Made by a program: the position numbers and the translations under genes. From positions 7,450-71,449 of the forward strand of contig DASXYU010000072.1 in NCBI GenBank assembly GCA_036502295.1: a stretch of DNA of 64,000 bases, read 5' to 3'. Below are positions 1 to 8,939 of the stretch, piece after piece. The notes under the pieces are model-generated. The model saw nothing but the letters and a program-made list of their open reading frames with translations. It searched no databases and was not told the origin of the DNA. Source of the stretch: DASXYU01 sp036502295 (GTDB lineage: Bacteria > Actinomycetota > Actinomycetes > Mycobacteriales > Jatrophihabitantaceae). The number at the start of each line of letters is the position of its first letter. The stretch's first letter is position 1.

Positions 1-659
1 AGCAGTACCGCCGACAGCGTCGCGAGCAGGCCCCGCAGGTCTGCCCCGACCTGATCAGGCAGCTCCTCGATGAGGGCGGGCGCCTCGGAGAGCGGACGGT
101 CGCGCAGCGTCGCGTTCAGCGTGTTGCGTAGGTCGGAGACCTGCTCCGCGGGCACCGGCACCGGCAGTTCGACGACGCGCTGCTCGACCCGTCCGGTGTC
201 GGTGATGAGGACGAGCATCAGCCGCGTCGTCGAGACAGGCACCACCTCGAGGTGGCGTACCCGCGAGCGGGACAGCGACGGATAGCGCACCACCGCCACG
301 TTGCGGGTGAGCTGCGCCAGCGCCTTCACCGCGCGGTGCAGCACGTCGTCGAGGTCGACTGCGTCATCGAGGAATGCGGTGATCGCGCGACGCTCGGCCG
401 ACGAGAGCGGCTTGATGTCGGTGAGGCGATCGACGAAGAGGCGATAGCCTGCATCGGTCGGCACGCGACCTGCGCTGGTATGCGGCTGGGCGATGAGCCC
501 CTCCTCCTCCAGCACCGCCATGTCGTTTCGAATGGTGGCCGGAGAGACGCCGAGGTTGTGGCGATCGGCGAGGGCCTTGCTGCCGACGGGTTCGTTGGTG
601 GAGATGAAGTCGGCGACGATCGCGCGCAAGACCTCGACCCTGCGGTCCTCGTTCGCCAC
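1..659 (-). CDS. hrcA: Heat-inducible transcription repressor HrcA (3' part beyond window)
   Basis: HrcA binds CIRCE operators and represses chaperone operons. About 219 codons are present and the 3' end lies outside the window. The start is the GTG at 659-657, preceded by a TTGGAGG Shine-Dalgarno about 6 bases upstream; the product begins [18 protein letters not shown]. The N-terminal winged helix is clear ([20 protein letters not shown], the SAGRVPTD signature), followed by the GAF-like sensor region. I see no CIRCE inverted repeat in the 74 bases before the next gene, so autoregulation through CIRCE is not supported here. dnaJ would be expected beyond base 1. Confidence 0.95.
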   Translation of the reverse strand, partial: MANEDRRVEVLRAIVADFISTNEPVGSKALADRHNLGVSPATIRNDMAVLEEEGLIAQPHTSAGRVPTDAGYRLFVDRLTDIKPLSSAERRAITAFLDDAVDLDDVLHRAVKALAQLTRNVAVVRYPSLSRSRVRHLEVVPVSTTRLMLVLITDTGRVEQRVVELPVPVPAEQVSDLRNTLNATLRDRPLSEAPALIEELPDQVGADLRGLLATLSAVL

Positions 660-733
660 GACGTGCCTCCAATCCGCGTCCAGCTTAGTTCGGCGGACGT
701 CGATCGTTCGCGACCGCAAGTACCCTGCGAACT

Positions 734-1048
734 GTGATCTTCAAACGGGTCGGCGAGGGACGTCCTTACCCGGATCATGGCCTCTCCGGCCGCGACTGGG
801 CCAATGTCGCGCCCCGCACGGTGCGCCTCGACGAACTCGTCACCACCAAGCGCGAACTGGCGCTGGACCGCCTGCTCGAAGAGGACTCCACCTTCTACGG
901 CGATCTCTTCCCGCACGCCGTCCTCTGGCAACGCGAGTTCTACCTCGAGGACGGTCTGCACCGCGCCCTGCGCGCCGCGCTCGAACAGCGCAACACCATC
1001 CACGTCCGCGTCCTGGACCTGGATGCCCTTAAGCCATCAGCTCTCTGA
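734..1048 (+). CDS. Small conserved actinobacterial protein beside hrcA (often labelled VapB-like antitoxin)
   Basis: This 104-residue protein has the pattern of a conserved actinobacterial family that lies divergent to hrcA (Rv2375 position), with conserved GRPYPDHGL near the start and [20 protein letters not shown] near the end. The family is sometimes named a VapB-family antitoxin, but no VapC toxin is adjacent, so I treat that function as unproven. The start is GTG 734: a TACCCT -10 box at 721-726 leaves only 7 bases, which fits a leaderless transcript. The 3' end overlaps the convergent hemW stop by 20 bases. Confidence 0.8.
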   Translation: MIFKRVGEGRPYPDHGLSGRDWANVAPRTVRLDELVTTKRELALDRLLEEDSTFYGDLFPHAVLWQREFYLEDGLHRALRAALEQRNTIHVRVLDLDALKPSAL

Positions 1049-2249
1049 CCACGGCGTCGGCGAGTAGGCGTCCGCGCTGGGTGAGGACGAGTTTTCCCAC
1101 GCCCAGGCTGTCGCGATCCAACAGTCCCCAGCTCACGAGCTGTTGCACCCGCTGCTGAGCAGACGATGGCAGCTCCTCGAGCGGCAGGCCCTCGCGCATC
1201 CGCACGCCGAGCATCACCCGTTCGGTGAAACGCGCCTGCGCACCGAGCGTCTCGCGCCCGGCCGCCGGGCTCGTCCCGGCGTCGAGCATCGTCGCGTAGC
1301 GGGCGGGGTGCTTCACGTTCCACCAGCGCACTCCGCTGATGTGGCTGTGTGCCCCGGGGCCGAATCCCCACCAGTTCGCGTCGCTCCAGTACAGCTCGTT
1401 GTGCCGGCAGCGTCCCGCGGTCGAGGTAGCCCAGTTCGAGACCTCGTACCACTCGAATCCGGCCGCGGCCAGCGTCTCGTCCGCCATCACGTAGCGGTCG
1501 GCGAGGACGTCGTCGTCCGGTGCCGGCACCACACCGTTGGCGACCTGCCGCGCCAGCGCCGTCCCCTCCTCGATGACGAGGGCGTAGGCGCTGAGGTGAT
1601 CCGCACCGGCACCGATCGCGGCATCGAGGGAGGTCTGCCAATCCGCGTCCGTCTCCAGCGGGGAGCCGTAGATGAGGTCGAGGTTCACGTGCTCGAAGCC
1701 GGCCGCCTTCGCCTCGGCGACGGCCTCCTCCGGCCGCCCCGGCCGGTGCGTCCGGTCGAGGACGGAGAGCACCTTCGGCACGGCGGACTGCATCCCGATC
1801 GAGACGCGGGTGAAGCCCGCCTCGCGCAGCCGGACGAAGTACCCGGGCGTCACCGTCTCGGGGGTCGCCTCCGTGGTGATCTCGGCGTCGGGCGTCAAGC
1901 CGAACTGCTCGCGCAGTTCGGCGATCACCAGCCCGAGGTGCTCGGCAGGTAGCAGCGTCGGCGTGCCGCCGCCGAAGAAGACGGTCTCGATCGGCAGGAC
2001 GTTGCCGTCCATCACCTCGGCGCCAAGGCGCACCTCGGCGAGCAGCATGTCGACATACGTCCCACGGCTGACACCCGCGCCGAGTTCCTCGGCGGTGTAG
2101 GTGTTGAAGTCGCAGTAGCCACAGCGCGTGCTGCAGAACGGCACGTGGACGTAGACGCCGAAGCGGGCGCCGCGAGCCGCGAGCAGGACGTCCTCGGGCA
2201 GGCGGCCGTCAGGCGGCGCGAGATCGCCCTCGGGCAACGCGGACGGCAC
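1029..2249 (-). CDS. hemW: Heme chaperone HemW (radical SAM, coproporphyrinogen III oxidase-like)
   Basis: HemW is a radical-SAM family protein that carries heme to respiratory enzymes; it was long annotated as an oxygen-independent coproporphyrinogen oxidase. The 406-residue product has the CX3CX2C iron-sulfur motif (Cys39, Cys43, Cys46 in FCSTRCGYC), the GGGTPT SAM-binding loop, and the C-terminal HemW domain (SAYALVIEEGT). I chose GTG 2249 because a GAGAGG ribosome site lies 8 bases upstream and family similarity begins just after it. The upstream barstar gene ends 11 bases before this start, so they probably share a transcript. Confidence 0.95.
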   Translation of the reverse strand: MPSALPEGDLAPPDGRLPEDVLLAARGARFGVYVHVPFCSTRCGYCDFNTYTAEELGAGVSRGTYVDMLLAEVRLGAEVMDGNVLPIETVFFGGGTPTLLPAEHLGLVIAELREQFGLTPDAEITTEATPETVTPGYFVRLREAGFTRVSIGMQSAVPKVLSVLDRTHRPGRPEEAVAEAKAAGFEHVNLDLIYGSPLETDADWQTSLDAAIGAGADHLSAYALVIEEGTALARQVANGVVPAPDDDVLADRYVMADETLAAAGFEWYEVSNWATSTAGRCRHNELYWSDANWWGFGPGAHSHISGVRWWNVKHPARYATMLDAGTSPAAGRETLGAQARFTERVMLGVRMREGLPLEELPSSAQQRVQQLVSWGLLDRDSLGVGKLVLTQRGRLLADAVVRELMA

Positions 2250-2260
2250 AGTCGAACCTC

Positions 2261-2524
2261 TCAGCACTCGATGACCCAGCGCACCGGACGCGCCGAGTTC
2301 TGAGTCTCCTCCGCCACGCTGCGAAGCACCGCGAGGAACGCCGCCCGGTCCTCGTCCGCCATCCTGAGGGTGTCCGGAACGGGAAGGACGACCGGCCCCT
2401 CCGGCAGCCACGTGAGGTCGCGCAGCACGTCGACAAGTCCGTCCAGATTCGGCGCGGCCCACGCCGGTGCCTGCACCCGCGCGAAGATCTCGCGGATCGC
2501 GTCCTGCTTCTCACCCATCAACAT
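2261..2524 (-). CDS. Barstar-family ribonuclease inhibitor
   Basis: An 87-residue acidic protein of barstar type. The N-terminal helix is followed by PAWAAPNLDGLVDVLRDLTW, the conserved signature containing the NLD and W positions, and the chain ends with the strand PVRWVIEC. Barstars are cytoplasmic inhibitors that plug the active site of barnase/RNase Sa-type guanyl-specific RNases. The gene starts 17 bases after the stop of a secreted or anchored RNase Sa homologue on the same strand, so it is very probably the cognate immunity protein. A second in-frame ATG at 2518 is an alternative start. Confidence 0.88.
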   Translation of the reverse strand: MLMGEKQDAIREIFARVQAPAWAAPNLDGLVDVLRDLTWLPEGPVVLPVPDTLRMADEDRAAFLAVLRSVAEETQNSARPVRWVIEC

Positions 2525-2541
2525 TCACCGCCGTGCTGCGC

Positions 2542-2970
2542 CTATGCACCGATGTCGATGACATCGAACGTCTCGTAGTGGTCACCGGTGTAGTAGTACG
2601 TGCCGTCCTCACCGAGAATGATGCGGCGCGCGCCGCGGGTCGAGGAACCCGGCGTCGGCACCGTGTACTCGTGGTACCAGCCGTCAGGATGCTTCGGCAG
2701 CACGTGCTCGTTGTTGTGAAAGACCACCCCGTCGTTCTGCGGATACGGGAACGGCCCACCGGCCCGGATAAGGCGCACCGTGTCGGCGGCCTGCGGTGGG
2801 AGTGTCGACAGCGCCACCGGCGAGAGTCCGACCCCGGCCGATGAGGAGACCGACGTGGTGGGCTTGGGCGTACCGTTGCCGTCGTCCTTGAGGGCGTTGA
2901 CGAGGTAGCCGATGAGCAGCGCTGCGATGAGGACGATGAGCGCGATGAGCGGTCGTCGGATCCTCGGCAC
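2542..2970 (-). CDS. Guanyl-specific ribonuclease of the RNase Sa/barnase family, membrane anchored
   Basis: This 142-residue protein has a basic N-terminus and one hydrophobic segment (about residues 7-25), then a low-complexity linker and an RNase Sa-like catalytic domain (about 52-142). Alignment by eye to Streptomyces RNase Sa places the catalytic residues at Glu101 (HEYTV), Arg116 (TRGARR) and His131 (TGDHY), with the GGPFPYPQNDGVVFHNNE substrate region intact. Unlike RNase Sa there is no cysteine at all, so the usual disulfide is missing. The start is GTG 2970, with TAGGGT at 2977-2982 (reverse strand) 6 bases upstream, suggesting a leaderless mRNA. It probably forms an operon with the barstar that follows. 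Confidence 0.9.
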   Translation of the reverse strand: MPRIRRPLIALIVLIAALLIGYLVNALKDDGNGTPKPTTSVSSSAGVGLSPVALSTLPPQAADTVRLIRAGGPFPYPQNDGVVFHNNEHVLPKHPDGWYHEYTVPTPGSSTRGARRIILGEDGTYYYTGDHYETFDVIDIGA

Positions 2971-2996
2971 GAGACAACCCTAGTGAGTTCATATCC

Positions 2997-3770
2997 ATGC
3001 GTGATCTGATCTTGGTTGTGAACGAAGACCTGAGCGCGAAGACGATCACGATCACCAGCGGGGACGGCAGCGCGATCCAGGCGTACTCCGTCACCCCCGA
3101 AGGAGAAGGACGGGCCGCCAGTCGCGGTGGTGTCGTGCTCATCCACCACCTTCCCGGCTACGACCGCGGGCAGAAAGAACTCGCCCGCCACGTCGCCGAA
3201 CTCGGCTACGACGTCGTGGTGCCGAACCTCTACTGGCGCCAGGCGCCCGGCGCCTCGCCGGACGACGCCGCCGCCGCAGCCCGCGCGAACGGCGGAAAGC
3301 CTGACACCGAACTCGTCAGCGACGTCGCCGGGGCAGCCGCCCACCTGCGCGCGCTGCCCACCTCGAACGGCAAGGTCGGCGTCATCGGATACTGCTCCGG
3401 AGGACGCCAGTCCGTCCTCGCCGCCTGCAACGTCCACCTCGACGCCGCGGTGGACAACTACGGCGCCTTCGTCATCGGCGATCCCCCGGAGGGATCCGGC
3501 ATGACGATGACCGGCATCGAGGAGCAGCTGCCCAACCTCCGCTGCCCCCTGCTCGGCCTCTTCGGCAACGATGACAAGTTCCCGCCGCCGGCCGACGTGG
3601 ACAAGCTGGAGCAGATCCTCACGGCGAACGGCAAGACGGTGGAGATCCACCGCTACGACGACGCCGCGCACGCCTTCTTCTCCACCGAGCGTCCGTCCTA
3701 CCGGGTGCATGCAGCCAACGACGGCTGGGCGCGCATCGCCGCGTTCTACGGCAAGTACCTGGCGAGCTGA
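2997..3770 (+). CDS. Dienelactone hydrolase family protein
   Basis: An alpha/beta hydrolase of 257 residues of the DLH family, which opens lactones such as dienelactone; many members have unknown substrates. Seen: nucleophile elbow GYCSGG with Cys133, acid Asp192/193 in FGNDDKFPP, and His225 in DAAHAFF, giving the Cys-His-Asp triad. There is no signal peptide. The first ATG (2997) is used; GTG 3018 would also fit, since family similarity begins after it. A DUF6295 gene follows 9 bases downstream, suggesting co-transcription. No ring-cleavage pathway genes are near, so the substrate is open. Confidence 0.85.
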   Translation: MRDLILVVNEDLSAKTITITSGDGSAIQAYSVTPEGEGRAASRGGVVLIHHLPGYDRGQKELARHVAELGYDVVVPNLYWRQAPGASPDDAAAAARANGGKPDTELVSDVAGAAAHLRALPTSNGKVGVIGYCSGGRQSVLAACNVHLDAAVDNYGAFVIGDPPEGSGMTMTGIEEQLPNLRCPLLGLFGNDDKFPPPADVDKLEQILTANGKTVEIHRYDDAAHAFFSTERPSYRVHAANDGWARIAAFYGKYLAS

Positions 3771-3779
3771 GGAGTCGAG

Positions 3780-4061
3780 ATGTGCACCTACACCACCGTC
3801 ACCGCCCCGATGTCGGGCAGCGCCAAGGGCCCGAACGGCTCGTGGTTCCACGTCACAGACGCCACCGTGTACTTCGACCACCCCGTGCATGCGATGGCCG
3901 AGCACACGCTGAACATCGACCTGTGGAGTTCGACGCCGGCCGATCCGTCCCGCGGACCGTCGGCACGCGTCGCCCTCGAACTCACCGCCGCGTCGGCACG
4001 TGAACTCATGGCTGCGATCGCGAGCGCGCTGGAGTCGGTTCCCGAGGCCCTCAAGCTCTGA
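3780..4061 (+). CDS. DUF6295 family protein
   Basis: A 93-residue protein beginning MCTYTTVTAPMSGSAKGPNG, with the DATVYFDHPVHAMAEHTLNI segment and ARVALELTAASARELMAAI helix typical, from memory, of DUF6295. These are small actinobacterial proteins of unknown function. It follows the dienelactone hydrolase by 9 bases and precedes an oxidoreductase by 14 bases. No membrane segment or cofactor motif is visible. Confidence 0.75.
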   Translation: MCTYTTVTAPMSGSAKGPNGSWFHVTDATVYFDHPVHAMAEHTLNIDLWSSTPADPSRGPSARVALELTAASARELMAAIASALESVPEALKL

Positions 4062-4075
4062 CTAGGGTCGACCTT

Positions 4076-5044
4076 GTGCTTGCTGCCTACGCCTCCTCGA
4101 TCAATCCCGACTCCCCGCTCGACGGCCTCGTCGTCGGCGACCGGCCCGAGCCGGAGGTAGCCGAGGGGTGGACGCGGATCGCGGTGAAGGCCGCGAGCCT
4201 CAACCATCACGACCTCTGGACGCTGCGCGGCGTCGGCATCAACGCGGATCAGCTGCCGATGACCCTCGGCACCGACGCGGCGGGCATCGACGAGTCCACC
4301 GGCGAAGAAGTCGTCATCCACTCGGTGATCACCACGCCGGGCTGGAGGGGTGACGAGACACTCGACCCGGGACGCTCGCTGCTCTCCGAGAAGCACCAGG
4401 GTGCGATGGCCGAGTACGTCGTCGTCCCCAAGGGCAACGTCGTCCCCAAGCCGGCCGAACTCAGCTGGGCAGAGGCTGCCTGCCTGCCCACCGCCTGGCT
4501 CACGGCCTACCAGATGCTCTTCGTCCGCTCCTCGCTCCGGCCGGGACAGACCGTCCTCGTCCAGGGTGCCAGCGGCGGCGTCGCCAGTGCGGCGATCAGC
4601 ATGGCGCGGGCGGCCGGACTGCAGGTCTACGCCACGGCCCGTACCGAGGAGAAGCAGCAGTTCGCCCTCGCCCTCGGCGCCCACGCGGCCTTCCCGAGCC
4701 GGGCCCGCCTACCGCAGCGGGTCGACGCCGTGATCGAGACCATCGGCACCGCCACCTGGGACCACAGCCTCAAGTCGCTGCGCCCCGGTGGCCAGATCAT
4801 CACCTCGGGCGCCACCTCGGGTCCGAACCCCACCGCCGACCTCAACCGGGTTTTCTTCCTGCAACTGCAGATCATCGGCTCGACGATGGGGACGAAGGAC
4901 GAACTCGGCGACCTGCTCAACTTCCTGAAGGTCACCGGCCTGCGCCCCCGCATCGACCGCACCTTCGCTCTCGCCAATGCGCGCGAAGCCCTCGCAACCC
5001 TCGAATCAGGCGAGATCGCCGGAAAGCTCGTCCTGACAGTCTGA
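4076..5044 (+). CDS. Zinc-binding-type quinone oxidoreductase / MDR alcohol dehydrogenase family
   Basis: A 322-residue medium-chain dehydrogenase/reductase. An N-terminal GroES-like domain (SLNHHDLWTLRG, TLGTDAAG) precedes a Rossmann domain with VLVQGASGGVASAAI for NADPH. The structural and catalytic cysteines of zinc alcohol dehydrogenases are absent, so despite the database name it is more likely a zinc-free quinone or enone reductase. The start is GTG 4076, 7 bases after a TAGGGT -10 box (4063-4068), with no Shine-Dalgarno, which suggests its own leaderless transcript. The convergent neighbour is lepA. Confidence 0.85.
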   Translation: MLAAYASSINPDSPLDGLVVGDRPEPEVAEGWTRIAVKAASLNHHDLWTLRGVGINADQLPMTLGTDAAGIDESTGEEVVIHSVITTPGWRGDETLDPGRSLLSEKHQGAMAEYVVVPKGNVVPKPAELSWAEAACLPTAWLTAYQMLFVRSSLRPGQTVLVQGASGGVASAAISMARAAGLQVYATARTEEKQQFALALGAHAAFPSRARLPQRVDAVIETIGTATWDHSLKSLRPGGQIITSGATSGPNPTADLNRVFFLQLQIIGSTMGTKDELGDLLNFLKVTGLRPRIDRTFALANAREALATLESGEIAGKLVLTV

Positions 5045-5063
5045 GCCACGCCGGAACGCGCAA

Positions 5064-6944
5064 CTACGAGTTCTTCTTGGCGAGGGCGTCGACGTCCTCG
5101 TTGGTGGAGAGCGCGGCGATGAAGGCTTCCTGCGGGACCTCGACCCGTCCCACCATCTTCATCCGCTTCTTGCCCTCCTTCTGCTTCTCCAGCAGCTTGC
5201 GCTTGCGGGTGATGTCACCGCCGTAGCACTTGGCGAGGACGTCCTTGCGGATCGCCCGGATGCTTTCGCGCGCGATGATGCGCGACCCGATCGCGGCCTG
5301 GATCGGAACCTCGAACTGCTGGCGCGGGATGAGCTTGCGCAGCTTCGTCGTCATCGAGGTGCCATAGGCGTATGCCTTGTCCTTGTGCACGATCGCGGAA
5401 AACGCATCGACCGTCTCGCCCTGAAGCAGGATGTCGACCTTCACGAGGTCGGAGGCCTGTTCGCCGGCCAACTCGTAGTCGAGGGAGGCATAGCCGCGGG
5501 TGCGTGACTTCAGCTGGTCGAAGAAGTCGAAGATGATCTCGGCGAGCGGCAGCGTGTAGCGCAGCTCCACGCGCGTCTCGGAGAGATAGTCCATGCCGCC
5601 GAGCTGACCGCGGCGGTCCTGGCAGAGCTCCATGATCGTGCCGATGAACTCGCTCGGCGCGATGATCATCGCCTTCACGATGGGCTCGTAGATCTCGTTG
5701 ATCTTCTTGCCGGTCGGCCAGTCGGAGGGGTTGGTGACGACGAACTCCTCGCCACCTTCCACAACGACCCGGTTGACGACGTTCGGCGCGGTGGAGATGA
5801 GCTCGAGGCCGAACTCGCGCTCGAGGCGGTCGCGGGTGATTTCCAGGTGCAGCAGCCCGAGGAAGCCACAGCGGAAACCGAAGCCGAGCGCCGCCGAGGA
5901 TTCCGGTTCGTAGACGAGGGCGGCGTCGTTGAGGCGCAGCTTGTCCAGCGCGTCGCGCAGCAGCGGGTAGTCCGACCCATCGATCGGGTAGAGGCCGGAG
6001 TAGACCATCGGCTGCGGGTCCCGGTAGCCGCCGAGGGACTGCTTCGCGGGCTTGGCCGCGTCGGTGACGGTGTCACCGACGCGTGACTGCCGCACGTCCT
6101 TCACACCGGTGATGAGGTAGCCCACCTCGCCGACACCGAGGCCGCTCGTCGGCTCCGGCTCAGGTGAGATGACGCCGATCTCGAGCAGTTCGTGGGTGGC
6201 GCCGGTGGACATCATCGCGATCCGCTCGCGCGGCTTGAACTGCCCGTCCACGACGCGGATATAGGTGATGACGCCGCGGTAGATGTCATAGACCGAGTCG
6301 AAGATCATCGCGCGTGGCGCCGCGCCGGCATCGCCGACCGGCGCGGGGATGTCACGGCAGACGACGTCGAGCAGGTCTTCGACGCCCTGTCCCGTCTTGG
6401 CGCTGACGCGCAGGACGTCGTCGGGGTCGCAGCCGATGATGTGCGCGAGTTCGGCGGCGTAGCGCTCGGGCTGCGCTGCCGGCAGATCGATCTTGTTCAG
6501 CACCGGCACGATCTGCAGGTCCGCCTCGAGGGCGAGGTAGAGGTTGGCCAGCGTCTGCGCCTCGATGCCCTGGGCGGCGTCGACGAGCAGGACGGCCCCC
6601 TCGCACGCAGCCAGCGACCGCGACACCTCGTAGGTGAAGTCGACGTGCCCCGGGGTGTCGATCATGTGCAGCACGTGCTCGGTGCCGTCCAGTCGCGACT
6701 TCCACGGCATCCGCACGTTCTGCGCCTTGATGGTGATGCCACGCTCACGCTCGATATCCATGCGGTCGAGGTACTGCGCCTTCGCCTTACGCGGGTCCAG
6801 CACGCCGGTAAGGCGCAGCATCACATCGGCCAGCGTCGACTTGCCGTGGTCGATGTGGGCGATGATCGAGAAGTTGCGGATGCTGGCCGGGTCGGTCTTG
6901 CCGGCGCTGGCAACGACTGCTGGTCTTGCGGCGGGCTGAGTCAT
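5064..6944 (-). CDS. lepA: Translation elongation factor 4 (LepA, back-translocase)
   Basis: LepA is a ribosome-bound GTPase that aids stalled or mistranslocated ribosomes. The 626-residue product has all G-domain motifs ([33 protein letters not shown]), domain II, and the LepA-specific C-terminal domain with [16 protein letters not shown]. The ATG at 6944 was chosen because the MTQPAARP leader runs into the conserved [13 protein letters not shown] and the upstream reading frame overlaps a divergent gene. Between lepA and rpsT lies one divergent small gene. Confidence 0.97.
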   Translation of the reverse strand: MTQPAARPAVVASAGKTDPASIRNFSIIAHIDHGKSTLADVMLRLTGVLDPRKAKAQYLDRMDIERERGITIKAQNVRMPWKSRLDGTEHVLHMIDTPGHVDFTYEVSRSLAACEGAVLLVDAAQGIEAQTLANLYLALEADLQIVPVLNKIDLPAAQPERYAAELAHIIGCDPDDVLRVSAKTGQGVEDLLDVVCRDIPAPVGDAGAAPRAMIFDSVYDIYRGVITYIRVVDGQFKPRERIAMMSTGATHELLEIGVISPEPEPTSGLGVGEVGYLITGVKDVRQSRVGDTVTDAAKPAKQSLGGYRDPQPMVYSGLYPIDGSDYPLLRDALDKLRLNDAALVYEPESSAALGFGFRCGFLGLLHLEITRDRLEREFGLELISTAPNVVNRVVVEGGEEFVVTNPSDWPTGKKINEIYEPIVKAMIIAPSEFIGTIMELCQDRRGQLGGMDYLSETRVELRYTLPLAEIIFDFFDQLKSRTRGYASLDYELAGEQASDLVKVDILLQGETVDAFSAIVHKDKAYAYGTSMTTKLRKLIPRQQFEVPIQAAIGSRIIARESIRAIRKDVLAKCYGGDITRKRKLLEKQKEGKKRMKMVGRVEVPQEAFIAALSTNEDVDALAKKNS

Positions 6945-6986
6945 ATCCGGCCAATGATCCCACGGCCGCCATGACAGGATGTCCGC

Positions 6987-7352
6987 ATGACCGACACCCG
7001 CCGTGCCGATGAATTCCGCATTCCCGCCGCCTCTTTGAAGGCCGGCGACCTGGTGAACCTCGCACCGGGCGACGACGATTGGCAGGAGGTGCTCGCGGTG
7101 CACACCGCCGCCGCGACGGCGACCGACCCGTCGACGAGGACCTTCCTCGCCTCGCTGGGTGGTAACTACGTCTACGTCGAGGTCACCGACCTCGCCAGCG
7201 TCGACAACACCGTCTACATCGACTCCGACGGCCTTGGACGCGTGAACGGCGAGGACGGCGAGGACTTTCCCGTCTCGGAACTGCTCAGTGACTCCGGGGC
7301 GATCCGGATCTACCTCTTCACGAAGTACGAGCTGGTCACGGTTCGCTCATAA
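6987..7352 (+). CDS. Hypothetical protein, 121 residues
   Basis: I do not recognise a named family. It is divergent from lepA with a 42-base spacer. The protein is acidic and beta-rich in appearance: residues 11-31 ([16 protein letters not shown]) resemble a short barrel entry, then [21 protein letters not shown], and it ends in a plausible strand [14 protein letters not shown]. No signal, membrane segment or catalytic motif is visible. Codon use matches its neighbours, and the ORF is uninterrupted with strong GC3, so I accept it as a gene. Confidence 0.7.
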   Translation: MTDTRRADEFRIPAASLKAGDLVNLAPGDDDWQEVLAVHTAAATATDPSTRTFLASLGGNYVYVEVTDLASVDNTVYIDSDGLGRVNGEDGEDFPVSELLSDSGAIRIYLFTKYELVTVRS

Positions 7353-7429
7353 TCCGAGGCGTGCGTCTGTCGAGACCTCAGTTTCGAGACAAGCCCTGTC
7401 GGGCTCCCTCAAGCCGCCTCCTGCGGATT

Positions 7430-7458
7430 TTGGGCAAACCTGCTCGCGCTGGTAACCT
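7430..7458 (+). promoter_or_regulatory. Probable housekeeping-sigma promoter of rpsT
   Basis: TTGGGC (7430-7435), a 17-base spacer and TAACCT (7453-7458) give a good -35/-10 pair about 70 bases before the rpsT start, leaving a leader of roughly 63 bases that could carry S20 autoregulation. Seen by eye only. Confidence 0.55.
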
Positions 7459-7527
7459 TGCAGGGTTGCTTTGCGGCAACACCACAGACTTTTAACCCGG
7501 CATTCCCAAGCAAGAAGGCTTTAATTC

Positions 7528-7788
7528 GTGGCGAACATCAAGTCCCAGAAGAAGCGCATCCTCACCAACGAGAAGGCGCGGCAGCGGAACCAGGCCGTGA
7601 AGTCGTCCCTCAAGACGGCTATCCGGCGCGTGCGCGAGGCCGCCTCCACCGGTGACGGCGCCGCCGCACAGACCGCCTACCGCACGGCCGCCCGCCAGCT
7701 CGACAAGGCTGTGAGCAAGGGCGTCATCCACGCCAACCAGGCCGCCAACAAGAAGTCGGCGCTGGCTGTGAAGGTCAACTCGCTCTAA
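7528..7788 (+). CDS. rpsT: 30S ribosomal protein S20
   Basis: Ribosomal protein S20 binds 16S rRNA early in 30S assembly. The 86-residue product begins [20 protein letters not shown], the invariant S20 N-terminus, and continues with the helical-bundle pattern of the family. The GTG start at 7528 follows an AAGAAGG ribosome site. It stands opposite lepA and holA, which flank it on the minus strand as in many bacteria. A strong hairpin terminator follows at 7814. Confidence 0.98.
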   Translation: MANIKSQKKRILTNEKARQRNQAVKSSLKTAIRRVREAASTGDGAAAQTAYRTAARQLDKAVSKGVIHANQAANKKSALAVKVNSL

Positions 7789-7813
7789 CGCGAGCCACTC
7801 CGCTTCATGCGTT

Positions 7814-7835
7814 GCCCCGGGCGTTCGCCCGGGGC
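7814..7835 (+). terminator. Hairpin terminator after rpsT
   Basis: A 9-base perfect stem (GCCCCGGGC / GCCCGGGGC) closes a GTTC loop 25 bases after the rpsT stop. The T-tract is poor (TTCGCCATT), as is usual in GC-rich actinobacteria. It may also serve the convergent protease gene ending at 7872. Confidence 0.75.
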
Positions 7836-7871
7836 TTCGCCATTCCCGCGTCCTCCTCAGCGCGCCGGCGA

Positions 7872-8939
7872 TCAGCAGGCCGGCGGCCGTCCACTGCCAT
7901 CGAAGAACGAAAACCCACCGAGGACGGTGCTGGGACCGAACGGACTCGTCGCGGTCACCGTGTAGCACGCCGGGCTCAGTAGCGCCGTGTTAAACGCGAA
8001 CGTTCCATCGGCGGTGGTCTCGGTCGGCGTCGAGAATGCGGAGCCGCCCACCTGGGCAACCCGCAGTTCGACGTGTACCGACGTTCCGGGCAGATACTTC
8101 AGCTTCGCGGAGCCAGTGACCGTCAGCGTCGAACCGGTCGGCCCCGAGTGGCCCACCGTCCCCTCGGGCGGGAAAGCCCGTTTGACGGCGTCGCTTCCGG
8201 CGGCCAACGCAGCGAGTCCGGCGAGGTCACCGCTGGCGTAGGTCGTCGGGGCACTGTTCGCCACGGGGTACATCACCTGGTACTTGCCGCGGACCTTGTA
8301 GCTCGTGTGCCCGAGCCCGACCGCGTGCCCCAGTTCGTGGGCCACGGTGGTCTTCTGTAGCTTCGTCGCCTCGGCCTTCGCCTTCTTCTTCAGCTTCGCC
8401 AGCACCACGGCCCGGCTCTTGGCGGGCAGGCGCCTCTGCACCGGCGAGAGCTTCGGCGTTGCGACGGTGAGGAGGTCGGGGCAGAGATAGATCACGCTGT
8501 GGTCGACGTACCAGCTCGGCGCCGTTCCAGCAGGCTCGGACGCGCCCGCCGGGATTGTCGTGAACTCCGCCTCGGTCAAGCCCGCCCGGTCGCCCCCCTT
8601 CACCGCGCCGCACCCCTTGCGGCTCTCGGTGATCGTGATGCTGCCTGAGGCGGTCGTGGCCTTCGTGTAGTAGCCGCCGAAGGTGATCGGCAGGTGCAGC
8701 GCCGCCATCGTCCGCACATCGGCCTTCGCGAAGGAGGCGATCGCGCTGGCGTGCTTCTGGCCGGCACGCTTGTCGACCAGGACCTTCATGCCGGTCGGCG
8801 ACTCCCCGAGCAGGTCCGAACGCAGGTAGGCGTAGCCGGGCCCGCTCGTCTCCGACGTGTTCGTTGCATAGGCCGGAGCTGCCGTCGCCGCCAATGCTGC
8901 TGCGATGGACACCAGGACGGCGCGGCGGGCGCGGCTCAT
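7872..8939 (-). CDS. Secreted metzincin-like zinc metalloprotease
   Basis: A 355-residue protein with an N-terminal signal peptide (basic MSRARR, hydrophobic 7-20, likely cleavage near Ala25-Ala-Thr). The catalytic helix reads HELGHAVGLGH (201-211), the extended HEXXHXXGXXH zinc motif of metzincins, and VMYP (222-225) is a plausible Met-turn. The final 100 residues form a beta-rich domain (STLTVTGSAKLKYLPG and onwards) of carboxypeptidase-regulatory or Ig type. Cys110, Cys153, Cys335 and Cys355 could form disulfides. The ATG overlaps the stop of holA (ATGA, 8936-8939), so translation is coupled to a replication gene, although the product is exported. Substrate unknown. Confidence 0.87.
   Translation of the reverse strand: MSRARRAVLVSIAAALAATAAPAYATNTSETSGPGYAYLRSDLLGESPTGMKVLVDKRAGQKHASAIASFAKADVRTMAALHLPITFGGYYTKATTASGSITITESRKGCGAVKGGDRAGLTEAEFTTIPAGASEPAGTAPSWYVDHSVIYLCPDLLTVATPKLSPVQRRLPAKSRAVVLAKLKKKAKAEATKLQKTTVAHELGHAVGLGHTSYKVRGKYQVMYPVANSAPTTYASGDLAGLAALAAGSDAVKRAFPPEGTVGHSGPTGSTLTVTGSAKLKYLPGTSVHVELRVAQVGGSAFSTPTETTADGTFAFNTALLSPACYTVTATSPFGPSTVLGGFSFFDGSGRPPAC

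Noticed and set aside
660..733. CIRCE operator before hrcA
   Set aside because: The TTAGCACTC-N9-GAGTGCTAA inverted repeat is not present.
734..1048. Complete VapBC toxin-antitoxin module
   Set aside because: Only the VapB-labelled protein is present; no PIN-domain gene is adjacent on either strand.
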